Below, piece by piece: positions 1-39,942 of a DNA stretch of 64,000 nt. Below the pieces are notes generated by a model. The model had not been told where the DNA came from. It saw nothing but the letters and a program-made list of their open reading frames with translations, and did no database searches. Made by a program: the position numbers and the translations under genes. The DNA is from Xanthostigma xanthostigma (taxonomy: Eukaryota; Arthropoda; Insecta; Raphidioptera; Raphidiidae): the NCBI GenBank assembly GCA_963575645.1, contig OY754469.1:14402001-14466000 (forward strand), in the 5' to 3' direction. Position 1 is the stretch's first letter. Each line of letters opens with the position of its first letter.

Positions 1-15
1 ACTAGTAGTCTAAGT

Positions 16-141
16 ATTATGGGCGCAACTTGTAGGCTAAGTCATGACCTGTCAGTTGCGATGTTTTCAGCACGAGTCTCCGGTGCGCAGTATGCACTCG
101 CTTCGCTCGTCATGACTTAGCCTACAAGTTGCGCCCATAAT
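16..141. mobile_element. Foldback MITE, 126 bp
   Basis: Perfect 32-bp inverted arms, 16..47 and 110..141 (ATTATGGGCGCAACTTGTAG...), around a 62-bp centre. Confidence 0.75.
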
Positions 142-599
142 TTTATTCAACAAATGCGCGTTATTCATGTTTTTAACACGGTTATACGTTCATATAAGGT
201 ATGTATACAAATATCTATTTATTTTTTTATAAAAAAATTGTCAATACTAACAGCACGATTTAATGTTTTGGTTTGAGGTTAGCCGGTTATGAATAAACTC
301 AAATTCGGCCTCTCAATTTTAGCCTCAATGGGTAACAACAGGGAGTTGTTGCTACCTACTATTTCGTTACGACTCAGAAAATAGTTACGTTTATTTTTAT
401 TACTCCACAATGGCCGAGCTAGTAGGAATCTTCATTGAGTTATGACACCAGTCGGTAAATGGCTATTTAGGGTTCGGTTTTTAGGCATGATAAAACATGA
501 ATAACACGCATGAGTTGAAAATAAAGTTTTAGGCATTTTCAGTTCAGTGCAGACTGAAAGATATTAGATTCGTTTGTAAACAATAAAAAAACAACTGAC
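142..599. other. CNOT3 intron sequence, no feature recognised
   Basis: Searched on the minus strand for the rest of the CNOT3 NOT box; none found. No repeat recognised. Confidence 0.5.
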
Positions 600-929
600 C
601 TGAGGATAATACGATGGAGTCTGACACGGATTCCTAGGCAAATACGTTCTCAGCCTCTCAGAATCGGCAGGTTGAGGCATATGGAAGTACGCAGCTTCCA
701 TCATTTGGAACTGACACTGGTGCTCTTTTTGCAGAGGAACTGGGCCGAGAGGCGCTACGCCCAATAACGGTGGTATGTGCGCCTCGGACGTTTGCTTTGT
801 TGTTGTTTTGTTCGACGTTGAATCAAACAGCGTTCGACTGTTCGGTTCGCTCGGTGGTTGCTCTATGCCCGCCCGATCGATCACTTGTTGCGCTATCGTC
901 TTCAAAGATGACATGCCGTCTGTGGGAGT
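600..929 (-). CDS. CNOT3: CNOT3 coding exon 9 (start of NOT box region)
   Basis: Residues 597-706. It contains [16 protein letters not shown], then the conserved block leading into the NOT box ([28 protein letters not shown]). The acceptor tttatag was preferred to a nearby cacag because only it keeps frame with exon 8. Donor gtcagt; the following exon is outside the window. Confidence 0.92.
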
Positions 930-3900
930 CTATAAAGTTTAAACCAATATTAAAAAAAATACACGTCCACACACATAGCCTGTAGCTATTGAAAATTCAA
1001 TCGTTCCAGATGCAGCAGAAGTCGCGATTCTCTTTGTCTATACAAACAAATGACAAAACAATAATAATAATTGAAAAATGGACACTACTTACATAGAAAG
1101 TTAACTGATAAAAAGCAATTTATTTTTAGTTAGAAAAATATAAATAAAAACTTTAAGTAGACTAAAGTAATATTTAAAAAAATATTTAGTAGTTACAAAG
1201 AAGACATTTAATTTCTAAAATGCATTTTATCGAAATAGCATCTTCTTAAAATGACTTTCGTTATATAACAAAATAATTATTATATGTCATTGCAGAACTA
1301 TTATGTAACTTGCGTATTTGTAAGCATGTTATTTAATTGTTGGCATTTCGACATTCAAGTGATGAATAAAAATTTAGGTGCAAGGTCAATGATATAATAA
1401 TTATTTTGGACACATTTTGATTTTTTACTGGCGGCTACATTTTTGCGCTGGATATATGAAAATTTAATGCGGGTCCAGTACGATAACTGGATGTTCCCAA
1501 ATTTTGACTTTTTTTTAAGTCATAGAAAACGCTAAATTGACGTTCCAAAAAAAAAAAAAAAAACTTTGCGGATTATTCACAAATTTCCTCAACAATACGT
1601 AAAAACTGTTCGTCTTTTACTATCATTTTTTTAATCTAACCAATCAGAAATCACATATACACGTCATAACAACTGGTATAGAATAAGGCCTAGTTTATAT
1701 GAGAGGCGTTCAACGCGCGTTAGCCCAACGCGCGTTTACAGTTTCTATACAATTGTATATAACTGTTTACATGATAACGCGCGTTGGTGGCGCGTTGGAC
1801 GCGCGTTATCATGTAAACAGTTATATACAATTGTATAGAAGTTGTCAACGCGCGTTGGGCTAACGCGCGTTGAACGCCTCTCATATAAACTAGGCCTTAC
1901 TGTATTAGTATCTCACTTTGTATACGGGATCCTGTAATTGTTTTTTTAAAGAATTCTCCCCAAAACGCCCTCCCTTTTTCACTGCGTAAAAAAACGCCAT
2001 CGCATTGACACGACCTCGTAATTTTTTTTAAAGAACTCCCCCAAACGCCCTCTCCATTTCACTGCGCAAAAAAAAAAAAACGCCATCGCATCGACACGAC
2101 CCCGTAATTGTTTTTAAAGAACTCCCCTCAAAAGCCTTCCCCTTTCCACTGCGCAAAAAAAAAATCAATTTTTAAAAATCGATTTTCCGCACTTAAAACG
2201 GCTAATAATACTGTTATATGTAATTTAAAATAATAATCGTGTATTTCCAATTGACATTTTACGCATCGAGATATCGTATTCTAACCATTTAATGCTGTTA
2301 CAAAATTCTGTACCCGTTCAAATGTTTCCTTCTAGTGAATAGTTTGCCATCTATTAGAGTCAAATCTTCACTTTACCTTAGAGTTGTTAATGGGTCCGTT
2401 CATTACTGCGACGTGCGGAGCGGCCGGCGACGGAGTCGTGTTTCCCCTTTGCGGTACGACGGCTGCCGCCGGCGGCGCCACTGTGACCATTTGCGTTGAC
2501 AATGGCGGCGACGCTCTACTGCTTGTCGTACTCGATTGCGGACTGACACAATTGTTGTGCGTCGTGCTGCTGGTGCCGCTGTTATTATGGGGCTGCTGAT
2601 GATGGTGATTGCTGCTGCTGTGGTGCTCCACTGAATTCATGACCGGCTGAGCCTGCTGCTGTAACGATTTGCTGCTACTGTTCAACGACTGTGCAACGGC
2701 CGAGAGTTGCTGCAACACATCAACATACGGTTGATTTCATTTAATAATAGCTGTTTGCCTTTGTAAAGTTATACTTCTTTTGGCACGTTATGAAAAAACG
2801 ATGAGTCTTGCGATGTATCATCAATATTAACAAGATGAAGTCGCTCGCAGAAAAAGGCTATCAACAGAATAGCGGCTGTCAATAGTACAGAGGTAGGACC
2901 ATTGAGGAGGATAGAGTATGGTAGAAACCATCTTCGCATGCGCGTAGCGTCTAATAGCTGTATTTATGCTAATCTCACTCCAGTCCTGTTTTTATTTTAA
3001 TTCAACAAACTACACTGACCGGCAAAAAAAACGCTACACCTAAAATGATGACCAGTTTCAAATTGCAATAACTTTTGAACGTATTGCTCGATTTGAATGA
3101 GTTTTTTTTTATTTGAAAGGTCTATGCTTTGTCAATATTTCTGTACGTGCTCTGCCCATTTTGGCGCTCTTCCATTTCGGCTGTAAAGAATAACGCTAAT
3201 GCGCGTTTTCTTCATACACTTTGAAGCTTGCTGTGGGGTAACTTTGGTGTTAAAAGCAATAGAAACATGAATAAAAAAAAACAAATTCTCAGAACAGACG
3301 GGGCTACAAGTTCCTTTTGTTTAAAATTAATTTCTTTTGTCGGTGTACCCCACAGCAAGCTTCAAAGTGTATGAAGAAAACGCGCATTAGTGTTATTCTT
3401 TATAGCCGAAATAGAAGAGCGCCAAAATGGACAGGGTACGTACAGAAACACTGACAAAGCATAGACCTTTCAAATAAAAAAAAACTCATTCAAATCGAGC
3501 GATACGTTCAAAAGTTATTGCAATTTGAAACTGGTCATCATTTTATGTGTTGCGTTTTTTTTTTGCCGGTCAGTGTATTTGCATGCAAATTAAAAATTAG
3601 TTTTCAATTAAGTCAAAGAAGTATAACTTCTAACGCGTGTTACATAAGTACACAGACTCATTTTTTTAAATTATGTAGTAATAAATACGTTCTTTTTTCT
3701 ATGATCAAAACTATTGTAAGCTGTGTTTTTGCGTGAAAAAAAAATATAATTTTTATTAAGAAATTATTTTTCATAGACAATGCACCTGGACCCCCTGAAA
3801 TGGCCATCCTGTATTTCTTGGGTGGAATCAAAATGCGCCAAGTGGAAAATTATTGTGTGAAATAAACATGTAATAATAAACTCTGATAAAATTGTGATTT

Positions 3901-6900
3901 TCTTCTGCCTAATTCTTATCGCATTTTGTTAAATTGCATCTTAACAAACGTGAAATCAAATTTAACGGATTAATTCATGACGTCATCTTTCTTGAATGTA
4001 GCGCCTGCAGTTTGTGACGGATTACTGCATTCGTAAATATTAGATTCTAGAGCTGTAAAAGTAACGAGGAATTGTGTACCCGTATGTATTCGTTACTTAA
4101 AGAACCAGTACCCGTTACTTTCGTATCGTTACGTTACTCGGTACTTTTCATACGACATACAATAGTGTACTTAACAGCATCAAGCAATAAGCATGTAGCT
4201 TCGCACCAAAGCGCGTCGCATATATTGTGATACGACATGAGTCATGACTTCGTACTTTATGAATACTTATAAGTATAGCACATTGTGTTCGTATAACCGT
4301 ATCAAACGAGTCGGTCTGACATGGATACGAAACATGCGAGTAACGAAATGAATTTGTAAGTAACGATTCGTTACTTCGAGTCAGACGATGTACCCGTTAC
4401 TCTGTAACGAATACATACGGTTTGTTACAGCTCTATTAGATTCTGTCTCATAAACGAGTTCTCAAAACAAGATGGGCACGTTACTTACTTCTCTGTGTTG
4501 CGAGGGATGAGCCGGCGTATGGAGTTGATGGGAGACGTTTGACAGCGATGTATTGTTGTGGTGGGATGATGAGTTGAGGGTGCTCGATGACGAGTTGCCG
4601 CTCACTTGAATGATGCTCGACACTGACGTGTTCGATAAGGTTGTTGAACCGTCTGAACTTTGTGCTACGAACAACATTTGTTTATTTATGACTAGTTCTT
4701 CCTCGCGAATTAATTCGCGTGAACGTCGGTTATGTCTGGAGACACGCTTTCCGGAGCGTGCACTTCAACTTGTTACTATTTGAATGAATTGTTTTCGAGA
4801 AAGTGTCTCGTAATAACGCAGGACGTTCACGCATGAGACTTGATATTAGATAAAAATAAAAATTTTTGATATTCGGCAAATAAAATCGCGTAATTATCAT
4901 TCCTCAAAAATTCAAAGCCTGTTATCGATCATTTGAAAAAAAATATCAACGATTAAAAATCAAATATTTATTAGAAGGTTTTATGGGAAAGTGGCAATTT
5001 TTAACACGTTGACTGCCGTATGAGACTAGTTGGTCTCACGACAAAAATGGCACTATATGCTGCGCGATATGGACTCACAACTTCGACCGATGTATTTTGT
5101 CGTGCGAAACCGCATTGGACTCCGTAAATGCATTGAATTATATGGCACTGAAAAGAGCTCGGCATGACGAACCTGATACATATTTCGGCCTGTGCGTACG
5201 CGAGACCAATGTGGCTTCATACGGCTATATCCACCTTTTGTGCTAAAAATGTATGTTATATAAATTTATGTAATTTTTATGATTTCAAAAACTTATTTTT
5301 CGTGTATACCTAATTACATAATAATTAAAAAACATATTATTTAACAATATAGGAGAACGCAAATATTCTATATTGTACAGGAATGTGTGGTGACACATTG
5401 GTCTCATCATAAGGCAAAATTGGCTTTTATAGCTGTTGGGTGCCGCGTGAGATCAATGTGTCACCATATAAAAAAAAATTTTTTTTTTGTTTATAAACAA
5501 ATAGAAACCTCCTAAACACTTGAAATATTGTTTTTTAAGATTTTTTTTACACTTTAAACAAAAAAAAAAAAGAAGTGGCGTGTGGGACCCGAATTTTTCT
5601 ATGCTATAGCGGCAGTCAACGTGTTAAGTAACAACTATATTAATAGAATTAGTTTCCTTTACAGTAAAAAAAAACAAAAACAGTTGACTTACATGCGTTG
5701 TGTTTGCTGTTAGCCGGCGTATGAGCGCCAGCCGCCGCAACGGCCGCAAAGTTCCCGACGGCCGCCACTTGTCCAGGTGCCGTCGTCGATGACGAGCCAA
5801 TATGATTCTGTAGAATAGCCGAGCTTGGCGAACTGTTGTTTGGCGTTTGTTGTTGCTGTTGTTTGCTGGGTGTGCTCGATATGAGCGGCTTACAAGTTAC
5901 AACCGATGGACCGGTGCTGCTGTTGACGCTCGTGTTGAGCGCCTGTTGAGGTTGTAGCTGCTGTTGGTTGCTGGTAGACGTGTTCATCAGCTGGCTTGAA
6001 TTCGTCGTCACCGCGTTGTTTGTCGCCCTCACTGCCGTTGGTTTCACCGGCTGTAATAATAATAATATTTTTATTCCGTAAAAACTTACAAAAAAGTGTG
6101 GAACAAGTCAAAGGGTGTGTAACATGTCAATTCGAATGCATAAAATATTCCTCTAACGAATAGAACGAATAATGGATTAAAAATTTTAAAAGTGTAGTCT
6201 TATATTTGTTTAAAGGCTGCAATATAGCAATATCATCTGGGAGATGATTATAAGCTTTTATAGCAGCCATAGTTATATTCTTCTCAAACAACGCAGTGTT
6301 ATGAAAAGGGATTGAGAGGCAGCTCGCGGCACGTGTGTCATACTTAGAGTAGTCACTATTTTTTTAAAAAAGGTGCAGATGTTTTTTCACAAACACAGAG
6401 AGCTCAAATATAACTAGGCAAGGTAGAGTTAGAATGTTATTATTTCTGAAAATATCACGACAATGAGCTCGTCTGTGAAGTTTAAACATACATCTAATTA
6501 CTTTTTTTTGCGCTACAAATAGCTTAGTTAAGAAGGGGGAAAATCCCCAGATGATAATGCCATACCGCAGCCTTGAAACAACATATGCATTATAAAATAA
6601 AATTAAAGAATGTAAACTAACATAGTCTCTTAAAACAAAAATTGCGTAATGCGATGAAAGCACTTTTGAGACTAGGAAATCAATGTGATTTTCCCAGCGA
6701 AGATACTGGTCTATATGAATTCCAAGGAATTTGACACAGCTCGATAAAGGTACTGTGCGGTTATTTTGCCTCACAATGACAGAGTAGTTTAGTCTAGATT
6801 TAGAGTACAATACTAGAGCTGTTTTATCAGAATTTAGATTTAAGGAATTTTTAACACACCACTTATCCATTGAGATAATAGCTTTATCAGCCTTTTTTGA

Positions 6901-8663
6901 CAAGGTGTCCAGAGATGAACCTGAAACTACCTGTGATGTGTCATCCACAAATTGATAAAGTAACTGCCGTTTTGAGTCTATCTGGCATGTCAAATCATTG
7001 ATATATATAATAAACAGTAAAGGACCAAGTATGGAGACAAATATATTTTCCAATTGATACTTTTAATTCATTACTATTTTTTGATAAATTGAAACATGAG
7101 ACTCTTTAAACAATTTTACGGAAAGAGATTTCATCGTACCTTGGGAGTATCGTCTTTCTTCTTCTTGTCGGCCAATTCTGTCGTAGAGCTGTCACTCGAA
7201 TGGTTGTGTACAGGCTGCGTACAGGACAATGGGGCACTGTGTGAAGGCGAGGGCACAGGTGAAGCTCCGGACGTGAGCGAAGTTGGCGTACCGCCCGTAT
7301 CATTACTGTTATTACTATCTGTCGTCGTGGATGAAGGAAGGCCTACGCCACTCAGTTCTACTTCGTCCAAACCGATTATGTCATCGTAAATGTATTCATT
7401 TTCCTCAAAGTCTGGGTCCTGTGACGATTCAATGTAATACTCGATGTCGTCTTTGATTCTTCTTACCTGAAATACGGGAATTTATTGAGTAACATATTAT
7501 GTGAAAAAGACACTTTGGCTCTCCGCGTGATATTTACCTGGTTAACTTCTACGGACATATTATCCAACATTCGAAGTAACGTTTCTAATTTCCGTATATG
7601 AAATCGGTGTTTGTCTAGTTTCATTTTGAGTTCTTCCATTCTTTCTTGTTTGTCTTTATCTAATCTTTTCTTCTTACCAGCAAGTAACGATTCAATTTCA
7701 GACTCAAATTGATCGATCTGCAATAAATTCAAAATGAAATTTCAAATAATAAACATATACCTATGTTCAAATATACAAACTGTATCGATTAATTAAATTT
7801 CAAAGTAAGAAAGCCGTCTTCTAACCTGTAGGTTAAGTGCGTCTATGGAGGCGACTAGCCATCCTGCAATTTCTTCTCGTTCTTTTTGTGCCGGATCCAA
7901 CTTTTGAGCAGCACCTAAGCCTTCTTTCGAATACGCTTTTGTTTTTGTCTCTCTTTCTACCACCTTAAATCTCTCCATTTGCTGCAAAAATAAAAAAAGT
8001 AGGCAAGTATTATACCACAAAGGCTGCTGAACACGATCTAATAAACGAGTACTCACCGTTTCAATAAGCTTCCTGTAGTCAAGAAGGACGCTTTTGTCCT
8101 TGATCTCGCCGGACGCAATCCAACTTTTGATTTGATCTCGAAGTCGCTGTAACTTTTTGATCTCCTTCTTGAGATCGGCCTCATATTTCTCCTTCTGATT
8201 ACTATTGTTTGCATTGTGTACTTTTTGCCAAATGTCTTCAAACGTTTCAACTCCTTCTGTTACTTTTTTTAAACAGCGATCGATTTCTCCTGCAAAATAT
8301 TATTTTTTTTTAAACAGCACTTGTATTTCGTAATCAGAGGTTACAAAACAGCTACGAGTAACTGGACAGGTATAATATGATCGTTCAAACAAATACAGGA
8401 ACTATAAATCTACTATTTATGTCAACAACTTTCATCAATTTCAATATTTATCACACGTGCAATACATCAACAGGAATGTTTATATTGTACTTCACAGGCT
8501 TTAAGATTCTTAGGATTAATCTACGGTACAGAGATGATTTTGGCACCAAAATTTAAGCAAAATATTGAACCTTGATAACTGTAAACAGGTCGGGATGAGG
8601 TCAGGAATTCTCGCAGCAATTTCTCTATGTTTTCTCACCTTGCAACTTTCGCGTCGCAGCCAT
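600..8663 (-). CDS. CNOT3: CCR4-NOT transcription complex subunit 3 (CNOT3), partial at C-terminus
   Basis: Subunit of the CCR4-NOT deadenylase, which shortens mRNA poly(A) tails and represses translation. Nine exons join in phase: 8639..8663, 8057..8289, 7826..7981, 7538..7717, 7140..7466, 5693..6050, 4489..4664, 2377..2709 and 600..929, giving 706 codons. The first ~240 residues are the conserved coiled-coil NOT3 N-terminal domain ([45 protein letters not shown]). Residues ~245-600 are a low-complexity Ser/Thr/Asn/Gln linker. Exon 9 opens the C-terminal NOT region ([23 protein letters not shown]). The exons for the remaining ~120 residues of the NOT box are not seen in 1..599 and should lie to the left. 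The start MAATRKLQG matches the family N-terminus. The introns carry a tandem repeat, several DNA elements and a LINE. Family identification is secure; splice sites are read by eye. Confidence 0.96.
1470..1683 (+). repeat. Dispersed repeat, copy 1
   Basis: The stretch from gggtccagtacgataac to acgtcataacaactgg recurs in the opposite orientation at 31720..31955, including the poly-A run beside ctttgcggattattcacaaa. Confidence 0.7.
1684..1899. mobile_element. Foldback element, 216 bp
   Basis: Near-perfect palindrome with arms beginning TAAGGCCTAGTTTATATGAG. Each arm carries two ACGCGCGTT blocks, so GC-rich motifs stand out in AT-rich DNA. No target duplication could be assigned. Confidence 0.8.
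1933..2165. repeat. Tandem repeat, three ~84-bp copies
   Basis: Copies begin near 1933, 2017 and 2102. Each runs gtaatt...aagaactccccc...cactgcgcaaaa...cgccatcgcat-gacacgacc; the last copy is incomplete. In CNOT3 intron 8. Confidence 0.8.
2377..2709 (-). CDS. CNOT3: CNOT3 coding exon 8 (low-complexity linker)
   Basis: Residues 486-596, Gln/Ser/His/Pro-rich, 111 whole codons. Acceptor gttgcag, donor gtaaag. GC-richer than its surroundings, as expected of coding DNA here. Confidence 0.82.
2766..2960 (+). repeat. Dispersed repeat related to 32300..32590
   Basis: Contains gttatacttcttttggc, acgttatgaaaaaa, aaccatcttcgcatgcgcgt. The reverse-complement order is seen at 32300..32590 (cataacgcgccaaaagaagt). 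Part of a family whose end motif, agaagtataacttctaacg, also occurs near 3617, 30870 and 36405. Confidence 0.5.
3013..3575. mobile_element. TA-flanked foldback, mariner-like MITE (563 bp)
   Basis: Ends CACTGACCGGCAAAAAA / TTTTTTGCCGGTCAGTG flanked by TA on both sides. Arms are over 200 bp long and nearly identical, around a ~100-bp centre with no transposase. Confidence 0.85.
4048..4435 (+). mobile_element. hAT MITE, TAGAGCTGTAA family, copy 1
   Basis: TIRs TAGAGCTGTAA / TTACAGCTCTA with perfect 8-bp duplication TTAGATTC on both sides. 388 bp, many gttactcg/cgttac motifs. In CNOT3 intron 7. Confidence 0.9.
4489..4664 (-). CDS. CNOT3: CNOT3 coding exon 7 (low-complexity linker)
   Basis: Residues 427-485, Ser/Asn/His-rich. 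The acceptor tcgtag leaves two bases that complete the codon split by exon 6; donor gtaagt. Assigned by phase and composition. Confidence 0.8.
5005..5623. mobile_element. piggyBac-type non-autonomous element (619 bp)
   Basis: Flanked by TTAA at 5001..5004 and 5624..5627. TIRs CACGTTGACTGCCG / CGGCAGTCAACGTG. Interior has repeated ttggtctca and tgtgacacattgg motifs; no ORF. Confidence 0.85.
5693..6050 (-). CDS. CNOT3: CNOT3 coding exon 6 (low-complexity linker)
   Basis: Residues 308-426. Linker rich in Gln, Ser, Thr, Asn and Ala, with a KQQQQQ run and an Ala-rich stretch. Acceptor attacag, donor gtaagt, phase 1 out. Assigned by its place between conserved exons and phase continuity, not by sequence conservation. 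Confidence 0.85.
6124..7045 (-). mobile_element. Non-LTR retrotransposon fragment (jockey/CR1-like reverse transcriptase)
   Basis: Minus strand, in CNOT3 intron 5. The frame starts inside the RT domain ([15 protein letters not shown]) and carries the catalytic box as QFVDDT, then [23 protein letters not shown] and the thumb region. A stop after VKKHLHLF lies in a T/A run near 6360. The C-terminal part continues in another frame ([26 protein letters not shown]) to about 6124. So it is 5'-truncated with one frameshift, and inactive. Confidence 0.88.
7140..7466 (-). CDS. CNOT3: CNOT3 coding exon 5
   Basis: Residues 199-307. It starts [20 protein letters not shown], the end of the N-terminal domain with its acidic YDDI segment, then passes into the Ser/Thr/Pro-rich linker. 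Donor gtacga. Confidence 0.95.
7538..7717 (-). CDS. CNOT3: CNOT3 coding exon 4
   Basis: Residues 139-198, [17 protein letters not shown] to [14 protein letters not shown]. Coiled coil; 60 whole codons; acceptor attgcag, donor gtaaat. Confidence 0.95.
7826..7981 (-). CDS. CNOT3: CNOT3 coding exon 3
   Basis: Residues 87-138, [20 protein letters not shown] to ASIDALNLQ, among the most conserved stretches of the family. 52 whole codons; acceptor tttgcag, donor gttaga. Confidence 0.95.
8057..8289 (-). CDS. CNOT3: CNOT3 coding exon 2
   Basis: Residues 9-86 of the NOT3 N-terminal helical domain, [20 protein letters not shown] to [10 protein letters not shown]. Acceptor ttttgcag, donor gtgagt, phase 1 in and phase 0 out. 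Confidence 0.95.
8639..8663 (-). CDS. CNOT3: CNOT3 coding exon 1
   Basis: Only 25 nt: ATG plus residues MAATRKLQ and the first base of a split Gly codon, then donor gtgaga. It was found by looking for the family N-terminus, because it is too short to stand out as an open frame. Confidence 0.9.
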
Positions 8664-11475
8664 GGCTATGTAAACATGTGGAGAAATAATTCGTGCATAG
8701 TCCAAACATACAAATATTCAACACAATACAAATATAAATCAGTAATATTTTGTTGTATTATCTTTTAGATTAAGCTTTGTCCACATATAAGATGGCTTCC
8801 AACACCAACTATAGCAGTGCGCACTGTATTAATAGAGATACTTCCGTTGCACAAAGGGGTACAATTCTTACTGAGCCTTTACAGAACGAAGCGTTTTTCT
8901 TTCTTAATAAATAAATATAACAATCATATAAGAGTGTTTAGTTTACCGTTTTATTTCAATGTAAACAAGTATTAATCAATTAACAATATGAGTTTTCAAT
9001 TAAAAACGAATATTTTTCTTCCTTTTACAGGAGTTACGACAGCCGTTGCGTGTATCGGAATTATTCCGATTGACAGTCTAACTGACAGGAGAAATCAGCT
9101 GTTATCAAGGTTTTCAGGTTAAGCAATTTTCCCGATGTTTATTTCATTCGAAGGAAATATGTATTTAATGTAAAAACAATCAGTTCAATTGATATACTTG
9201 ACATTTAAACACCATCGCGCATAGCGCCTTTATATTCGCAAAATAAATTCTATTTTTATTAATGAAATATATTGCTTGCGGTTTTTTTTTTATAACAGGC
9301 CATTATTCTTGTAATATAGTTTTCAGAAAAATACTTTTCAGAAGCAACTATTTTTTGTATCATAGAATAGGAAGTTCATTATTATCGCCAGTACCCGAAC
9401 TAGTGATAAGCCGAAAACGTATCCACTATAGCAAATAGCCTCAATTATACATTGAGATTGAAGCATATTTTTGTACCCGCTTCCTGGACACAATTTATTT
9501 ATGACTTATGGGGGGGGGGGGCACAGGCGGTATTGAATTGTCCAGTTCCTCTGGTCCTTTAAAATCTGCAAACGGGTTCCTGGTTGTATTTCACTGGTTT
9601 ATTACATTGGGGTGGATCACTATAATAGTGTACACTCTACAACTACATAATCGAAAAAGAAACATACCCATAATTACCTTATTTCAAAGATTTTGGAAAA
9701 TGAAATCAATACAGAAAAATCGCTAATATAAAATTTATTTCACTGTGAAAGCATATTTCAGTAAATATAAGTCACTAAAATTAATACTCTATTAAATTAC
9801 AAGACTACTTTGACAAAGTATATTAAATACTTACTAATCTGAAATAAAATCTATAAATTAACTACATTACATTATTATTTATGGACTTTCCTGTCATTAT
9901 CAACAATTACTTTAACCTACTTTAAAATATATCCATTTTTTATATATTATTACTTATATATTTCTTTAATTACTTTATCTATACTATATTAATAATTCTA
10001 ATTCTAATAAGTATCATTGAAACAATTTGGCATTTGTTTAAAAATATTAATAGTCGCAAATGTTTATTCGCTCAAGGATTCATAAATATTTTTTAAAAAT
10101 ATTATTGACGCATATTTAAAAAAAAACATAAGCTCACGGGGGAAGTGAAACTTCTTTAGAGTTATGAACTCGTTTCACTGATGCGTCATCCACTTCGCGA
10201 TAACATGATTTCTTTTATATTTCCCCGCCGTTGAATCATTTCTCCTTTAACGTTACTGAAAACAAGTCGCTAAGGAAGTTTCACTTTAATATAAAATTTG
10301 AGAAACAATTTTTTAAAAATTATTTACATCAAAAGATGTACCTACTATAAAAAAATAGCTATTTATTCATGCTCTATATACACTGAAAACATATTAAAAA
10401 AAATAAGTATAGGTATATGTGATGTGACGTAATTTTTAGGTCGCGACCTGATTGCACTATTTTTAATAAATTAATTGTCATGAGAATATCGATAATAACT
10501 AACCACAGAGGTTGAGAGAAATAAATAAAAAATAAATAAATGCTTTGAATAAAAACGCGTAAATAATACTGATGAAAAAAATTGGTTGTCTGTAAAGTCG
10601 GTTTACGGACGATAGTTTTACGTGATAACGTATTCCGCTCCAATATCATATTTAATAATACATAACCTAAATTTTAGTAGCTGTCAGGCGGAACGTGACA
10701 CTTTTTCGTGCATGCAGCCGGTGTTTCATCAATTTATAAGACGTTATCACGTCAAAAAATGTCTTTTGACTAATTAATTATTAATCATTTGAGGACATAG
10801 TATTATTCTTCATTTTATGCTATGGAGAAGGATGGTTTCAATAGTTTATTCCTTGCAAATTTAGCTTTGTTCAATTTTAATTGATTATTGAAAACAACCG
10901 ACAATCGATTATTAAATTGTCAATGTATACAGAGCAATCATTCAATCAATCATCTTCAAAATCGAAGATAGGTACTCGTGTTTAATGTTGAGCAATACTT
11001 ACATCGCTTAACAAGCCTAGAATAAAAATACTTCTTCACTGTTGTATAAAAATAAAATATTTGAATAAATAAAATATTACCACTGTTACAGTAGAATAAA
11101 TTCCCTAGATAAAACCTCTTTTTTAAGTAAATAGCAAGAAAACCGTTTACTGTGACATTGTATCCCAATGGGCAACAGAAGAAACTTCTAAAACCGATAC
11201 ATTAATTGGGTACAATATTTCTTTGAACTTTTGGACGCAAATGGAAAGTATTACATTTTTTTAGACGGATGTTTAAAAATTTCAATTAAGATACAAACAA
11301 AAGAACTGATTCAAATCTTTGTAAAAGAATTGATTGTTTACTTTATTTTTTTATTTATGACTTCTGCACTAATTTCAGTACTACTGCACGTTGAAACTAT
11401 TATTTCAAATAACTAATTTTCTTGCAATATACTTAAAACAACAATTATTTTTTCTAATATTAAACATCATATATC
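8664..11475. other. Region between retm 3' end and CNOT3 start
   Basis: About 2.8 kb. It must contain the CNOT3 promoter and any 5' UTR exon, but no start site could be fixed. It holds a poly-G run at 9511..9522 and the element at 10574..10760. The rest is AT-rich with no convincing ORF. Confidence 0.5.
10574..10760 (-). mobile_element. ACGTGATAACGT-ended element, copy 1 (internally deleted)
   Basis: Both ends match the copies at 37491 and 61958: one end has cgtgataacgtcttataaat, the other tttacagacaacc-atttt. Read on the minus strand, cgttccgcctgaca passes straight into agctactaaaattta, so most of the interior is missing (~187 versus ~690 bp). Confidence 0.75.
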
Positions 11476-11481
11476 TTTATT
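11476..11481 (-). terminator. Probable polyadenylation signal of retm
   Basis: AATAAA on the minus strand, about 130 bp after the retm stop codon. Placement is plausible; no transcript data. Confidence 0.5.
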
Positions 11482-11610
11482 TGTTCTTTCTTCAACGTTT
11501 CGTTGTTGCACGGACGTTTCTGAACCATCGTCGTTCGAAGCCGACGGTTCAGGAAGCAGCTGTCAACTGCCATCGAACACAAAAGAAGACTCGATGTCGC
11601 ACACTCTCGA

Positions 11611-39565
<27,955 letters not shown>

Positions 39566-39942
39566 TTTAACTAATTGTTTAATTATAAAATATTGACATT
39601 TGACACAAATTATTACTTAAAAAGATAAACACAACCACTCCTGTCATTAACTTTCAACCTACTGATTAATATAAACTTTTAAGTTGGTTAACTTGAAATA
39701 ATACGCAATCTACTATTGATATAGTAGGTGTGGTCTTAAAATCTAGGAGGATCAGAATTCTAAGCTAACAACCATATGTCTATGGTAGTAGCAGAACAAG
39801 GCGTCTGGCGTGTTAATGTAAATGTTGGTAGTAGCTGAGTTTTGGCGCGTACGCTGCACAGGTTACGTGTTATAGGTTATGGTTATTGGATTTCAGCCTC
39901 AATAATAGTTATAAGAAAACTGATTTTTCTAAAGAATTAGTC
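39566..39942. promoter_or_regulatory. Shared retm/geminin promoter region
   Basis: 377 bp between the divergent start codons of retm (minus) and geminin (plus). No repeat is seen in it. It holds TTTGGCGC at 39841..39848, an exact match to the E2F consensus TTTSSCGC, about 95 bp before the geminin ATG. Transcription starts were not located. Confidence 0.65.
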
